A stretch of DNA of 64,000 nt from Duganella sp. 1224 (GTDB lineage Bacteria; Pseudomonadota; Gammaproteobacteria; Burkholderiales; Burkholderiaceae_D). The position numbers and the translations under genes were made by a program. Where the stretch lies: the NCBI RefSeq assembly GCF_013408245.1, contig NZ_JACBYS010000001.1:2108001-2172000 (forward strand), in the 5' to 3' direction. The number at the start of each line of letters is the position of its first letter. Within the stretch, counting starts at the first letter, position 1. The notes beneath the pieces are model-generated. The model did not search any database. It saw only the letters and a list, made by a program, of their open reading frames with translations, and was not told the origin of the DNA. This document shows, one piece after another, positions 1 to 9,703 of the stretch.

Positions 1-2
1 CA

Positions 3-1712
3 CGGGCGGAAGGCTGGCCGGCATGGCTGGCCAGCCTGGCCGACGGCGGCCGCGCCACGCGCCTGCGTGATGCCGATAGCGGCGCCGACCTGTGGGTGGC
101 GCTGGAGCGGCTGCCCTGCGTGCACGCGGCGTATCCGGCCGCCGTCGCCACGCCCCCGCTGGCCGTGGATGCGGCGGCGCGCGGCACGCATGAGGAGTGG
201 ACGCGCGATGCGGCGCTGGTCGAGATCCTGCGCGCGCGCCTGAGCGGCGTGGGGCCGCAGACAGTGGCGTCGATTGCCGCGCCGCTGGGCCTGACCGCAT
301 CCACCACCACCATCGCGCTGACGCAACTGGAGAGCGAAGGCTACGTGATGCGCGGCCGCTTTACGCCCGGCGCCAGCGCCGAGGAATGGTGCGAGCGCCA
401 TCTGCTGGCGCGCATCCATCGCTACACCATCAAGCGCCTGCGGCGCGAGATCGAGCCGGTGGAGCGCCAGGACTTCATGCGCTTCCTGTTCGAGTGGCAG
501 CACCTGGCGCCGGACGCGCAGCTGCAAGGCGCGGACGCGCTGCCGCAGGCGCTGGCGCAGCTGGAAGGCTACGAGGCGGCCGCCGGCGCGTGGGAGAGCG
601 AGCTGCTGGCCGCGCGCGTACAGGACTATTCGTCGCTGTGGCTGGACGACTTATGCCGCGCCGGCAAAATCGTCTGGACGCGGGTGGGCGCGCCGGCCAG
701 CGCCGCCGGCGGTCCGGTGCGCAGCACGCCGCTGGTGCTGCTGCCGCGCCGCCAGTTGGCGCTGTGGCACGCGTTGCCGGCCGTGGCGGACGACATCGAG
801 GTGTCGCCGCGCGCCGCGCGCGTGCTGGAAGCGCTGCGGCGTGAAGGCGCGATGTTCTTCGACGAGCTGTCGCACGACGCCCGCCTGCTGCCGGTGGAGC
901 TGGAGAACACGCTGGGCGAGCTGGTGGCGACAGGCCTGGTCAACGCCGACAGCTACGCCGGCCTGCGCGCCATGCTGGTGCCGGCCAACAAGCGCGCCAG
1001 CAACGACAAGCGCCGCCGCCGCGGCGCCGGGCCGACCATGGAGGAAGCCGGCCGCTGGGCGCTGGTGCGGCGCGGCGACCACGTCAACATCACCGTGCGC
1101 CCGGTCGAAACCGCCACCCCGGGCGTCGCGCCCACGCCGGCCACATCCTCCGCTGGCGCTGCAGCGTCCAACGCCTTGGCGCCGCCCGCGTCTTCCGCGC
1201 CGCCCGCCGCTGCCGCACGGCCGGCGCCACCGGCCCGCAAGCCGCGCACCGATCCGGACACGCTGGAGCACATCGCCATGACGCTGCTGCGCCGCTATGG
1301 CGTCATGTTCTGGCGCCTGCTGGAGCGCGAGGCGAGCTGGATGCCGACCTGGCGCGAACTGCTGCCGGTCTACCACCGCCTGGAAGCGCGCGGCGAGATC
1401 CGCGGCGGCCGCTTCGTGGCCGGCCTGTCGGGCGAACAGTTCGCCCTGCCGGAAGCCATTCCGCTGCTGCGCGAGATGCGCCGCCGGCCGCACGACGGCA
1501 GCTACGTCTGCCTGTCCGGCGTCGATCCGCTCAACCTGTGCGGCACCCTGCTCCCCGGCGACAAGGTGCCGGCGCTGGCCGGCAACCGCCTGCTGTTCCG
1601 CGACGGCCTGCCGGTCGCCACCCAGGTGGCCGGCAAATTCCACTACGCGCCGGACGAGAAGGACCGCGAGCTGCTGCACGGCTGGCTGGTCGGCAGACAA
1701 GCCAGTTTTTAG
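3..1712 (+). CDS. lhr: Lhr-type DEAD/DEAH-box helicase, C-terminal part (5' end outside window)
   Basis: The frame is open to the left edge, so the gene is truncated by the window and its N-terminal helicase core is not visible. What remains, about 569 codons, matches the C-terminal half of large Lhr-family ATP-dependent helicases (usually about 1400-1500 residues): winged-helix-like segments, then the characteristic stretch WCERHLLARIHRYTIKRLRR followed by DFMRFLFEWQHL, which is conserved in the post-helicase domains. An Ala/Pro-rich linker (about positions 1110-1250) separates it from a last globular domain ending in HYAPDEKDRELLHGWLVG. The family unwinds DNA or RNA:DNA hybrids and is linked to DNA repair. 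The downstream AsmA-like gene starts about 55 bp later on the same strand. Confidence 0.85.
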   Translation, partial: RAEGWPAWLASLADGGRATRLRDADSGADLWVALERLPCVHAAYPAAVATPPLAVDAAARGTHEEWTRDAALVEILRARLSGVGPQTVASIAAPLGLTASTTTIALTQLESEGYVMRGRFTPGASAEEWCERHLLARIHRYTIKRLRREIEPVERQDFMRFLFEWQHLAPDAQLQGADALPQALAQLEGYEAAAGAWESELLAARVQDYSSLWLDDLCRAGKIVWTRVGAPASAAGGPVRSTPLVLLPRRQLALWHALPAVADDIEVSPRAARVLEALRREGAMFFDELSHDARLLPVELENTLGELVATGLVNADSYAGLRAMLVPANKRASNDKRRRRGAGPTMEEAGRWALVRRGDHVNITVRPVETATPGVAPTPATSSAGAAASNALAPPASSAPPAAAARPAPPARKPRTDPDTLEHIAMTLLRRYGVMFWRLLEREASWMPTWRELLPVYHRLEARGEIRGGRFVAGLSGEQFALPEAIPLLREMRRRPHDGSYVCLSGVDPLNLCGTLLPGDKVPALAGNRLLFRDGLPVATQVAGKFHYAPDEKDRELLHGWLVGRQASF

Positions 1713-1767
1713 CCTACGGTGGCGTACCGCACATAAGCCCGGACGCGCGCGGCGTAGCATGGGGCGC

Positions 1768-3783
1768 ATGAAAAAATCGCGCCCACTCAAAATTTTCGTC
1801 GGCCTGTTGGCCACGCTGCTGCTGATCCTGGCGGCGATCGTCATCTTCGTGCTGACCTTCGACTGGAACCGCGCACGCCCCTGGATCAACCACCGCGTCT
1901 CCGACAGCATCGGCCGCGAGTTCGCCATCAACGGCGACCTGCGCGTGCGCTGGGAACAAGGCGACGCCACCGAATCCGGCTGGCGGCGCTACGTGCCGCG
2001 CCCGCGCATCAGCGCCAATGACGTCTACATCGCCAACCCGGAATGGACCAGCACCGGTCCCAAGCTGGCCAGCGCCGGCAGCATCGTGGTGGCCATCCAC
2101 CCGCTGCCGCTGCTGCACAAGGAGGTGGCCATCGCGGACCTGGCGGTCGACAACATCACCGTGGCCGCGCAGCGCCGCGCCGACGGCAGTAACACCTGGA
2201 CCTTCAAGGACAACGGCCCGTCCGAATGGGAGGTCGACATCCGCCGCCTGACGCTGGGCAGCGGCGACCTGCGCTACCTCGACGACGGCATCAAGCTCGA
2301 TCTGCGCGCCAAGGCCAGCGGCATCAACGAGGGCGCCGACGCGCAAAAATACGGCATCCAGTTTGACCTGAGCGGCAGCTACCGCAACGCGCCGATCACC
2401 GGCGGCGGCAAGGTCGGCAAGGTGCTGGCGCTCACCGACGAACACACCAACTTCCCGGTGCAGGCCGCCGCCAGCGCCGGCAAGAACAAGATCGCCGTCG
2501 AGGGCATGCTGACCGACCCGCGTTCGCCGGCCGGCCTCGATCTGAAGCTGACGCTGGGCGGCGCCAGCATGGCCGACCTGTATCCGCTGACCGGCGTGTT
2601 GCTGCCGGAGACGCCGCCGTTTGCCACCACCGGCCGCCTGATCGGCAAAAAGGCCGGCGCCGACTGGAACTGGACCTACAAGAACTTCACCGGCACCGTC
2701 GGCGGCAGCGACCTGGAAGGCACACTGGCCTACACGCCGCGCAAACCGCGTCCGCTGCTGACCGGCACCGTGACCTCGCGCCAGCTGCGGCTGGAGGACC
2801 TGGGCCCGACCATCGGCGCCGAGAGCAACGAGAGCAAGGCCCATCGCGGCAAGCCGAAAAACCAGCCGGACGACAAGGCGCTGCCGGTGGAGCAGTTCAA
2901 CACCGCCAAGTGGGACGCGCTGGACGCCGACGTGCAGTTCACCGGCAAAAAGCTGATCCGCACGCACGACATCCCGCTGAATGACATCAAGGCCCACATC
3001 AAGATGAACAACAAGGTGCTGACGCTGACGCCGCTGAACTTCGGCATGGCGGGCGGCGACATCGCCTCCAACATCAAGCTGGATGGACGCCAGAAAGTGA
3101 TCGACGCCGAAGTCCGTGCCACCGCGCGCCACCTGAAGATCAACCAGCTGTTCCCCAAGCTGGAATCGATGCAGGCCAGCGTGGGTGAAGTCAGTGCGGA
3201 CGCCGCGCTGGCCGGCAAGGGCAACTCCGTGTCCGCCATGCTGGCGTCGTCCAGCGGCGAGGCCGGCGCCACCGTCAGCGAGGGCTCGGTCAGCAAATTC
3301 ATCCTGGAAGCGGCCGGCCTGAACATCGCCAACCTGGTGTTCGTCAAGCTGTTCGGCGACAAGCAGATCGAGTTGAACTGCCTGGCCGGCGACTTCGTGG
3401 TCGAACATGGCAAGGCCGAGGCGCGCCGCTTCGTGGTCGACACCCGGGAAGCCGTCATCAACGTCAGCGGCAACGTCGATCTGGCGAAGGAGACGCTGGA
3501 CCTGGACGTGCGTCCGCAAACCAAGGGCGTGCGCATCATCTCGCTGCGCACGCCGCTGTACGCCAAGGGCACCTTCACCAATCCGGACGTGGGGCCGTAC
3601 AAAGGCCCGCTGATCGCCAAGGGCGGCGCCGCGCTGGCGCTGGCCACCGTGGTCAATCCGCTGGCGGCGGTGGTCCCGCTGATCAATCCGGGCAAGGTGG
3701 AGCCGGTGGACTGCAGGGCCCTGCTGGCGGAAGCCAACAAGACCCGCGCCGTGGCGCAAACGCAGCCAATCAGGAAGAAGTAA
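1768..3783 (+). CDS. AsmA family protein
   Basis: This 671-residue protein has a short basic N-terminus (MKKSRPLKIF), one hydrophobic anchor at about residues 8-30, and then a long beta-rich region, the layout of inner-membrane AsmA-like proteins with a large periplasmic part. The segment FDWNRARPWINHRVSDSIGR just after the anchor and the C-terminal VSGNVDLAKETLDLDVRPQT are typical of the family, whose members are linked to outer-membrane lipid homeostasis and phospholipid transport. An ATG three codons upstream (1759) is an alternative start; neither has a strong Shine-Dalgarno. The 3' end overlaps the convergent GH127 gene by 14 bp. Confidence 0.85.
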   Translation: MKKSRPLKIFVGLLATLLLILAAIVIFVLTFDWNRARPWINHRVSDSIGREFAINGDLRVRWEQGDATESGWRRYVPRPRISANDVYIANPEWTSTGPKLASAGSIVVAIHPLPLLHKEVAIADLAVDNITVAAQRRADGSNTWTFKDNGPSEWEVDIRRLTLGSGDLRYLDDGIKLDLRAKASGINEGADAQKYGIQFDLSGSYRNAPITGGGKVGKVLALTDEHTNFPVQAAASAGKNKIAVEGMLTDPRSPAGLDLKLTLGGASMADLYPLTGVLLPETPPFATTGRLIGKKAGADWNWTYKNFTGTVGGSDLEGTLAYTPRKPRPLLTGTVTSRQLRLEDLGPTIGAESNESKAHRGKPKNQPDDKALPVEQFNTAKWDALDADVQFTGKKLIRTHDIPLNDIKAHIKMNNKVLTLTPLNFGMAGGDIASNIKLDGRQKVIDAEVRATARHLKINQLFPKLESMQASVGEVSADAALAGKGNSVSAMLASSSGEAGATVSEGSVSKFILEAAGLNIANLVFVKLFGDKQIELNCLAGDFVVEHGKAEARRFVVDTREAVINVSGNVDLAKETLDLDVRPQTKGVRIISLRTPLYAKGTFTNPDVGPYKGPLIAKGGAALALATVVNPLAAVVPLINPGKVEPVDCRALLAEANKTRAVAQTQPIRKK

Positions 3784-6175
3784 GCGCGCCGCGCACGCCC
3801 TGCGTGAACAGGCGCACACCAAATACCGGACCGGCCGTGTGGCCCGGCTGCGGATCGAAGCGCACCACCACGCTGGCCTTGCCGCTGGTGAGCCGCTCCG
3901 GCACCGGATACGCCTCGTCGATGAAGACGCCGGGATGGCTGCCGTCCAGCCGCACCCGCGCGATACGCTCGCCGTCGATACTGATGTGGAAATCGCGGTT
4001 GCGCTCTTCGCCCCAGTAGCTGGCCTGCAGCACCAGCGGTCCGCTGGTGCACTTCATGCGGAAGCTGAAATAGCCGCCGGTGCGCGCATCGCGGCCGTTG
4101 CGGCCACGGTAGGACACCGGGTATGAAATGTCCGATTGCAGGTCATGATCGCGTTCCGGCTGCATTTCGCCGAGATGCATCACGTCCACCGAGCGGTCGG
4201 CCAGTTCCTTGAGGCGGGCCTCCTCCTTGCGGAACGCGACCTCCGACGCCGCCCATTCCGCTTCCGTGTAGGCGTTGAAGTAGACCGCCGCGCGCCGCTC
4301 GTACTGCGAGAAGAACGGCGCAAACTTCATGTCGCCCGGCCGGCCGCTGCCCACGCTGCGGTAGATCGCCCTGCCCTTGTCCTGCTCCGCGAACGCGCCG
4401 AGGATGTTGGCGCCGACCAGCGCCGGCGCCAGGCCGCTGAACGGCTTGTCGGCCGCGCCCAGGTCGGCCGCCAGCACCATCGGGCCGCGCAGCAGCGCCA
4501 CCACGTGGTCGTTGCCGGCGGCGCTTTCGAGCCGCAGCGCCAGCGGCAGCGACAGGCGCACCGTGTCGCCCGCGCGCCAGCGGCGGCGGATCAGCGCATA
4601 GCCCTTGTCCAGCCGCGCCGCCTGCGGTTTGCCGTTGACCAGCAGCGTGTGCGCGCCGGCCCAGGCCGGGATGCGCAGCGCCAGCGTGAACGGGCGCGAG
4701 CCGGGCAGCCGGCGCACCTTGATGTCGATGTCGCCCTCGAACGGATAGCCCGTGTTGAGTTCCAGCGCGGCGCCGGCGCGCCACTGCACCGTGGACGGGA
4801 TGTAAAGGTTGACGAACAGCGTGTCGCCATTCTCCCAGTAGATCGAGTCGCCATGCTTGGCGTGGCTCTCCATGCCGGACAACACGCAGCACCAGAAGTC
4901 ATTCTCCTCGCTGGAAAACTCGCGCGCCACGCCGGACATCAGCGGCGTCATATAGGTGAACATGCCGGTGCGCGGGTTCTGGTGCGCCAGGATGTGATTG
5001 AGGTGGGTGCGCTCGTAGTAGTCGAAGTAGGCGGCGTCCGGCGCCCAGCTGTACAGGTGGCGCGTCATCTTCAGCATGTTGTAGCTGCAGCAGGCTTCGC
5101 AGGTCTGCTCGGTGATGTGGGCGGCGATGGTGTCCGGCGCCGAGAAGTACTCGCGGTCGCCGTTGCCGCCGATGACGTAGCTGTGGTGTTGCGTCACGCG
5201 TTGCCAGAAGAAGTCCACGGCGCGGGCGTCGCTTTGGCGGCCGGTCAGCTCGTGCAGGCGCGCGAGGCCGATCAGCTTGGGGATCTGGGTGTTGGAGTGC
5301 AGGTTGGCCAGTTCGTCGCGTTGCTGCGCCAGCGGCGCCAGCACCTTGGTGTGGTACAGCCGTTGCGCCAGCGCCAGCCAGCGCGGGTCGCGCGTGCGCG
5401 CGTACAGTTCGGCGAAGCTTTCGTTGATGCCGCCATGTTCGCAGGCCAGCACCTGCTGCACCTGCTCGTCGCTGAGCGCGGCGAAGACCTGGTCGATGTA
5501 GCCGGCCAGGCCCAGCGCCACTTGCAGCGCCTGGTCGTTGCCGGCGTAGGTCTGGGCGTCGAACAGGCCGGCGAATACCTTGTGCCAGTTATACAGCGGC
5601 ACCCAGCAGCCATTCAGGTCGAAGCCCGCCGAGCGGATCTCGCCGCGCATGATTTCGGGGAAGATCTCCTTGCCATCGACCACCGTGCCATCTTTGCGCT
5701 TGCGCATGAAGCCGGCCACGTAGCCATCGCCGTGCGCCTGCTGCACGCGCGCCAGTTCGGCCACGATGTAGTCGATGCGCGGCTTCAGCGCCGGTGTGCC
5801 GGTTTGCGCATACATCAGCGACAGCGCGGACAGGTAGTGGCCCAGGCCTTCGCCGGCGATGGTGTCGGATTCCCAGCCGCCGTAGATGGCGCCCTTGGTC
5901 GGCAGCCCGGCGAAGCGGTGGTAATTGTGCAGGAAGCGGTCGGCGCTCAGGCGCAGCAAATAGGCCTGGTTGGCCTGCACCGCATCCAGATAGACGGAGG
6001 GCAGCAGGCGCACCGACGATAGCGGCAGCGCGCGGGCGCTGGCGGGGACGCTGGCGCCGGGCGCGGTGTCGCTGGCGGTCGCGCCGGCCGTGGCGGTGGC
6101 ATGGGCGTTGGCGGCGCTCCAGCGGGATACCAGTCCCAGGCTGGCGGCGCCCTGCAATATCTGTCGGCGGTGCAT
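3770..6175 (-). CDS. Secreted glycoside hydrolase family 127 (beta-L-arabinofuranosidase-like)
   Basis: The 801-residue product begins with an export signal that includes a twin-arginine-like start (MHRRQILQGAASLGL) and a cleavable Ala-rich region. The GH127 (former DUF1680) catalytic domain follows: FLHNYHRFAGLP and GGWESDTIAGEGLGHYLSA near the N-terminus, EACCSYNMLKMTRHLY, and DFWCCVLSG. In characterised GH127 enzymes one Glu and three Cys residues bind zinc and one Cys is the nucleophile; the EAC and WCC motifs here supply these. The C-terminal 150 residues look like an added beta-sandwich. The family removes terminal beta-L-arabinofuranose from plant glycans. The gene stands alone, convergent with the AsmA-like gene. 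Confidence 0.88.
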   Translation of the reverse strand: MHRRQILQGAASLGLVSRWSAANAHATATAGATASDTAPGASVPASARALPLSSVRLLPSVYLDAVQANQAYLLRLSADRFLHNYHRFAGLPTKGAIYGGWESDTIAGEGLGHYLSALSLMYAQTGTPALKPRIDYIVAELARVQQAHGDGYVAGFMRKRKDGTVVDGKEIFPEIMRGEIRSAGFDLNGCWVPLYNWHKVFAGLFDAQTYAGNDQALQVALGLAGYIDQVFAALSDEQVQQVLACEHGGINESFAELYARTRDPRWLALAQRLYHTKVLAPLAQQRDELANLHSNTQIPKLIGLARLHELTGRQSDARAVDFFWQRVTQHHSYVIGGNGDREYFSAPDTIAAHITEQTCEACCSYNMLKMTRHLYSWAPDAAYFDYYERTHLNHILAHQNPRTGMFTYMTPLMSGVAREFSSEENDFWCCVLSGMESHAKHGDSIYWENGDTLFVNLYIPSTVQWRAGAALELNTGYPFEGDIDIKVRRLPGSRPFTLALRIPAWAGAHTLLVNGKPQAARLDKGYALIRRRWRAGDTVRLSLPLALRLESAAGNDHVVALLRGPMVLAADLGAADKPFSGLAPALVGANILGAFAEQDKGRAIYRSVGSGRPGDMKFAPFFSQYERRAAVYFNAYTEAEWAASEVAFRKEEARLKELADRSVDVMHLGEMQPERDHDLQSDISYPVSYRGRNGRDARTGGYFSFRMKCTSGPLVLQASYWGEERNRDFHISIDGERIARVRLDGSHPGVFIDEAYPVPERLTSGKASVVVRFDPQPGHTAGPVFGVRLFTQGVRGALTSS

Positions 6176-6272
6176 ACGTACCCTCGTGGTCTATGTAACC
6201 AGTAATGTACGTCCGGCCGCTGCCGCCGTCTTGCTTCAGCGCCGCGAAAAGCGTGACGAAATCAGCACAATC

Positions 6273-6539
6273 CTAAATCGGATCGAACATCTCGCGGTCG
6301 ACATAGCACCAGCCCCAGGTTTCGCCGCGCTCGCCGGAGCGCATCATGGCGTGGCCGGTGTCGTGGAAATGCTTGGTGGCGTGGCGGTTCTTCGACTGGT
6401 CGCAGCAGCCGACGTGGCCGCAGCTCAGGCAGACGCGCAGGTGCACCCAGCGGTCGCCCATTTTCAGGCATTCCTCGCAGCCGTTGGTGTTGGCGTGGTG
6501 CGTGTGAATCTGGTTGAAGTGTTCGCACTGCTCGGTCAT
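6273..6539 (-). CDS. UBP-type zinc finger domain protein
   Basis: This 88-residue protein is nearly all one UBP-type zinc finger: Cys and His pairs in NGCEECLKMGDRWVHLR, VCLSCGHVGCCD, and HATKHFHDTGHAMM. In eukaryotes the domain binds the free C-terminus of ubiquitin; in bacteria stand-alone copies of this length are common and their role is not known. An ATG 88 codons upstream is preceded by a purine-rich GGAGGCCGCC segment, which supports the start. It lies between the GH127 gene and the rhodanese operon on the same strand, separated by 50-100 bp from each, and is probably its own transcript. Confidence 0.85.
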   Translation of the reverse strand: MTEQCEHFNQIHTHHANTNGCEECLKMGDRWVHLRVCLSCGHVGCCDQSKNRHATKHFHDTGHAMMRSGERGETWGWCYVDREMFDPI

Positions 6540-6595
6540 GGCGGCCTCCGCTCTTGTAAAGCTTGTAGTCTACCGCGCCACGCGCGGCTGTGCTT

Positions 6596-7531
6596 CTACC
6601 CTTGGATCAGTTGAACGCTCCACTCGCACCAGCCGCCGTCGTAGACGCTGATGCGCGGCCATCCCATCTCGTAGGCGTACAGGAAGGCCATCGCGGCGCG
6701 CCAGCCGGTGCCGCAGTAGAAGGCGACCTGCCGCTCCGGCGTGATGCCGGCGGCGCGCCAGCGCCGGGCGATGTCGCGCAGCGGGCGGGTGGTGCCGTCG
6801 GCCAGCTGGTAGCTGCTCATGCTGTTGACGTCTCCATTGTCGCCGGCGCCGGCCCAGCGCGCACCGGGGATGTCGCCGCGCGCGGTGATGTAGCTGTAGC
6901 CGGAGATGTGGCCGAGATGTTCGGCCTCGGTGCGGATGCTGGCCAGCACGCCGTCCGGCGCCGCCAGCAAGGCGCGCGCGCCGGCGGTGTCGATCAGGTA
7001 CTCCGGGTGCGCGGGGAAGGCGCGGCCGAATGCGGCGACGGCGGCGGCGCTTGCAAGCTCGGCTCCGCCGGTGCCGGCAACGGCGGTGGCGATGACATCG
7101 GCCCTGGCGGCCGGGATGGCGGGCGGCGGACCCGATGCGCAGGGGTAGCCGGCGGCCAGCCAGGCGCCGAAGCCGCCGTCCAGCAGGCGCACGTCGGTCA
7201 CGCCGGCGTACAGCATCAGGTGCGCGGCGCGCGCGGCGGCCAGGTTGTTGCGGCCGTAGAGGATGACGATGGTGTCGTGGCGGATGCCTTGCGCCAGCAG
7301 CACGGACAGCAGTTCGTCGTCCGGCGCCCGCAGCCAGCGCGGCGCGTGCTCGATGTCTTCGGTGTCGAGATAGCCGGCACCCGGGATGTGCGCCTGCGCG
7401 AACGCGGCGCGGGCGCCATAGCCGGCTTCCAGCAGCCGGGTGGCGGACGGCAACGCCGATGGCGATTGCGGCGCGGCGGCAAGCAGCGCCGCCAGTTCGC
7501 GGGCGGTGATCAGCAGGCGTGGGCGCGACAC
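6596..7531 (-). CDS. Tandem rhodanese sulfurtransferase
   Basis: The product is 311 residues with two rhodanese-like domains, the usual size of thiosulfate/3-mercaptopyruvate sulfurtransferases. The C-terminal domain carries the active-site loop CGTGWRAA with the persulfide-forming cysteine; the N-terminal domain (ILYGRNNLAAARAAHLML) lacks a cysteine there and is structural, as in the family. The start is taken as GTG because the preceding esterase stop codon overlaps it in the sequence TAGTG, giving a one-base overlap and translational coupling. Sharing an operon with a carbohydrate esterase is not an obvious functional link. Export is not predicted. Confidence 0.85.
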   Translation of the reverse strand: MSRPRLLITARELAALLAAAPQSPSALPSATRLLEAGYGARAAFAQAHIPGAGYLDTEDIEHAPRWLRAPDDELLSVLLAQGIRHDTIVILYGRNNLAAARAAHLMLYAGVTDVRLLDGGFGAWLAAGYPCASGPPPAIPAARADVIATAVAGTGGAELASAAAVAAFGRAFPAHPEYLIDTAGARALLAAPDGVLASIRTEAEHLGHISGYSYITARGDIPGARWAGAGDNGDVNSMSSYQLADGTTRPLRDIARRWRAAGITPERQVAFYCGTGWRAAMAFLYAYEMGWPRISVYDGGWCEWSVQLIQG

Positions 7532-8655
7532 TACCAGCCCATCTTCTGGCGAATGAACGCCGTCAGCTGCGCGGCATTGGCCTGATGCTGCCTGACGCGC
7601 GGATGGCCGCCAAAGCCGGTCCACGGAAACACGATGGTGTCGATGCGCTGGTCGCCCTGCGCCTGCAGCTGGTCGACCGCCGTGCGCACGTAGCCGGGCC
7701 AGCGGGAGCCCTCCCGCACCGCGTCCATACTGCCGAGCGCGCAGACGATGTAAGCGTCCGGGTACAGCGCGCGGATGCGCTGGACAAAGGTGCGATACGC
7801 CGCGATGCGCTGGGCGCCGTCCGGCGCGGGCGTCAGGCGCCGTTCGCGGTCGATCAGCCAGCTGTCGTTCTGCAGCAGGTTGATCACCACCACATCCGGC
7901 GTCCACGATGTGAAGTCCCAGTGCGTGTCGTTGTCGCCGACGGCGCTCAGCTGGTCGTAAAAGTCCGGCATGGTGAACGGGAACCAGCTGATCATGATGC
8001 CGATGCCGCTCTGCGACGTGATGTGGGCTTCCGCGTCCAGCGCGCGCGCCGTGATCGAGGCGTAGGAGAGGAAGTTGTTCTTGTCGCGCGGGCGGTCGTC
8101 CGGGCCGTCGTCGGGCGATTCGTTGCCCATGCCGGAGGTGATGGAGTCGCCGAAGAATTCAATCCGCCGCTGCTTGCGCGCCGGCGGCGGCAGCAGCGTG
8201 CCGCCGTCGGCCAGTTCCAGCCCCTGGAACACGGTGCCGCCCTCCTCGCCCTCGGTGCGCTTGGTGAGCAGGAAGCTGTGCGCGCCGGGCGCCAGGCCGC
8301 TGGCGACCGGATAGGTGTGGCCGCCGCGCGCGGCCGCGATCACCACCGGCCGGGCCAGGTCGCCGTCGATGAAGACGTTGAAGAAGTTCTTGCCCTGCTG
8401 GTCGTCCAGCCTGACGGCCAGGCTGGTGCCGCTGAAGTTGCCCTCGATGCTGGTGCCGGGCCAGGACAGCATGGGCCGCGCGCGGTCGGCGAAGTCGATG
8501 CGGCCGGTGTAGCGCAGCCGCGCGTCGTCCGGCCGAACGGCCACACCGGCCATGCCGGTCTCGCCGGCCTCGGCCTGCCCGGCCAACGCGGCCAACGCGG
8601 CCAACGCCAAGGTTAACGCCAGCGCCAGCGTCTTGCATCCCCTGTAGAGCCTCAT
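7531..8655 (-). CDS. SGNH/GDSL hydrolase, carbohydrate esterase family 2 type
   Basis: The 374-residue precursor has an Ala/Leu-rich signal peptide (about residues 1-30), a beta-sandwich domain beginning at LRYTGRIDF, and a C-terminal SGNH hydrolase domain. The nucleophile serine is in FFGDSITSGMG, and the catalytic histidine in GFGGHPRVRQHQ. This two-domain order is that of CE2 acetyl esterases, which deacetylate xylan and other plant glycans. The start ATG overlaps the stop of the upstream LysR gene by four bases (ATGA) and the stop overlaps the rhodanese GTG, so the three genes form one operon. The signal peptide contains a small tandem repeat of gccaacgcg units near 8582-8605. Confidence 0.85.
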   Translation of the reverse strand: MRLYRGCKTLALALTLALAALAALAGQAEAGETGMAGVAVRPDDARLRYTGRIDFADRARPMLSWPGTSIEGNFSGTSLAVRLDDQQGKNFFNVFIDGDLARPVVIAAARGGHTYPVASGLAPGAHSFLLTKRTEGEEGGTVFQGLELADGGTLLPPPARKQRRIEFFGDSITSGMGNESPDDGPDDRPRDKNNFLSYASITARALDAEAHITSQSGIGIMISWFPFTMPDFYDQLSAVGDNDTHWDFTSWTPDVVVINLLQNDSWLIDRERRLTPAPDGAQRIAAYRTFVQRIRALYPDAYIVCALGSMDAVREGSRWPGYVRTAVDQLQAQGDQRIDTIVFPWTGFGGHPRVRQHQANAAQLTAFIRQKMGW

Positions 8656-9593
8656 ACCTCTCCTGATTGTTGGTGGAAGCGCGCCGCGTGGCCGGCGGCG
8701 CGGAAGCCGGCGATGACGTGGTCGACGAACACCCGCACCTTGGCCGGCACCAGCTTGCGGCTGGAATAATATATCGCCAGCGGATGGATGTCGGCATACC
8801 AGTCGGGCAGCACCCGCACCAGCGCGCCGCTGTCGAGCAGCGGCAAGGCGTGCGGCAGCGGCAGCATGGCGATGCCCATGCCGTCGGCGGCGGCGCGGGC
8901 GATGGCCTCCGGGTCGTCCATCACCGCCACCGGGCGGATGCTGGCCACCACCTCCTGGCCGTCGGCGTGGCGCAGCGTCCAGGCGCCGAGGCGGCCGGTG
9001 CGCAGCGAGCGGCGCAGCAGGCCGCGATGGCGCGCCAGTTCCTGCGGCTGCGTGGGCGCCGCGTGCGCCTCCAGGTAGGACGGCGCCGCCACCAGCACGA
9101 GGCTGACCCGCGCCAGTTCGCGCGCCACCAGCGCGTCGGTCAGTTCGATGCCGCCGCCGATGGCGACGTCGAAGCCCTCGGCGATCAGGTCGACCTGGCG
9201 GTTATCGAAGTGCAGGTCCGGCACCACGTCCGGATGGCGGCGCGTGAACTCCGCCAGCAGCGGCACGATGTACAGCCGCCCCACCGTGTGCGCCAGCGAC
9301 ACCTTGAGCGTGCCGGCCGGCTTGTCGGCGCCCTGACTGAGGTCGGTGAGCGCGTCGCCGATCTCGTTCCACGGCAGCCGCACCTGCCCGTACAGCCGTT
9401 CGCCGTCGGTGGTCAGCGCCAGGCTGCGGGTGCTGCGCTGGAACAGCCGCACGCCGAGCCGCAGCTCCAGCCGGTTGACGCTTTTGCTGACGGCGGCCGG
9501 CGTCAGCCCCAGGCGGCGCGCGGCGGCGGAGAAGCTGCCCTCGTCGGCGGCGGCGATGAAGGCGTCCAGGTAGCTGCTTAATTCAGTGAACAT
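8652..9593 (-). CDS. LysR family transcriptional regulator
   Basis: The 313-residue protein has the LysR N-terminal winged helix-turn-helix (FSAAARRLGLTPAAVSKSVN, residues about 20-40) and a periplasmic-binding-like effector domain containing GTLKVSLAHTVGRLYIVPLL. It is transcribed away from the SDR gene at 9704, with a 110-bp shared intergenic region, the standard arrangement in which the LysR protein controls the divergent dehydrogenase. Unusually it is also the first gene of the operon with the CE2 esterase (4-bp overlap), so it may also control its own downstream genes. The effector is not deducible. Confidence 0.9.
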   Translation of the reverse strand: MFTELSSYLDAFIAAADEGSFSAAARRLGLTPAAVSKSVNRLELRLGVRLFQRSTRSLALTTDGERLYGQVRLPWNEIGDALTDLSQGADKPAGTLKVSLAHTVGRLYIVPLLAEFTRRHPDVVPDLHFDNRQVDLIAEGFDVAIGGGIELTDALVARELARVSLVLVAAPSYLEAHAAPTQPQELARHRGLLRRSLRTGRLGAWTLRHADGQEVVASIRPVAVMDDPEAIARAAADGMGIAMLPLPHALPLLDSGALVRVLPDWYADIHPLAIYYSSRKLVPAKVRVFVDHVIAGFRAAGHAARFHQQSGEV

Positions 9594-9703
9594 GGCGCCA
9601 TCTTATACCAATAGTTGAAACTGTAGGCGATATTTCATGACTACCGCGATCAGGTGGCGAGGACCATACTGTGTTCATCAACCAACCCGAAAGGAACCAA
9701 ATC

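Noticed and set aside
4136..6022. A long (628-codon) open frame on the plus strand across the GH127 gene
   Set aside because: It is antisense to a clear GH127 gene and has the Arg/Gly/Val/Ala bias typical of shadow frames in high-GC DNA, with no family motif.
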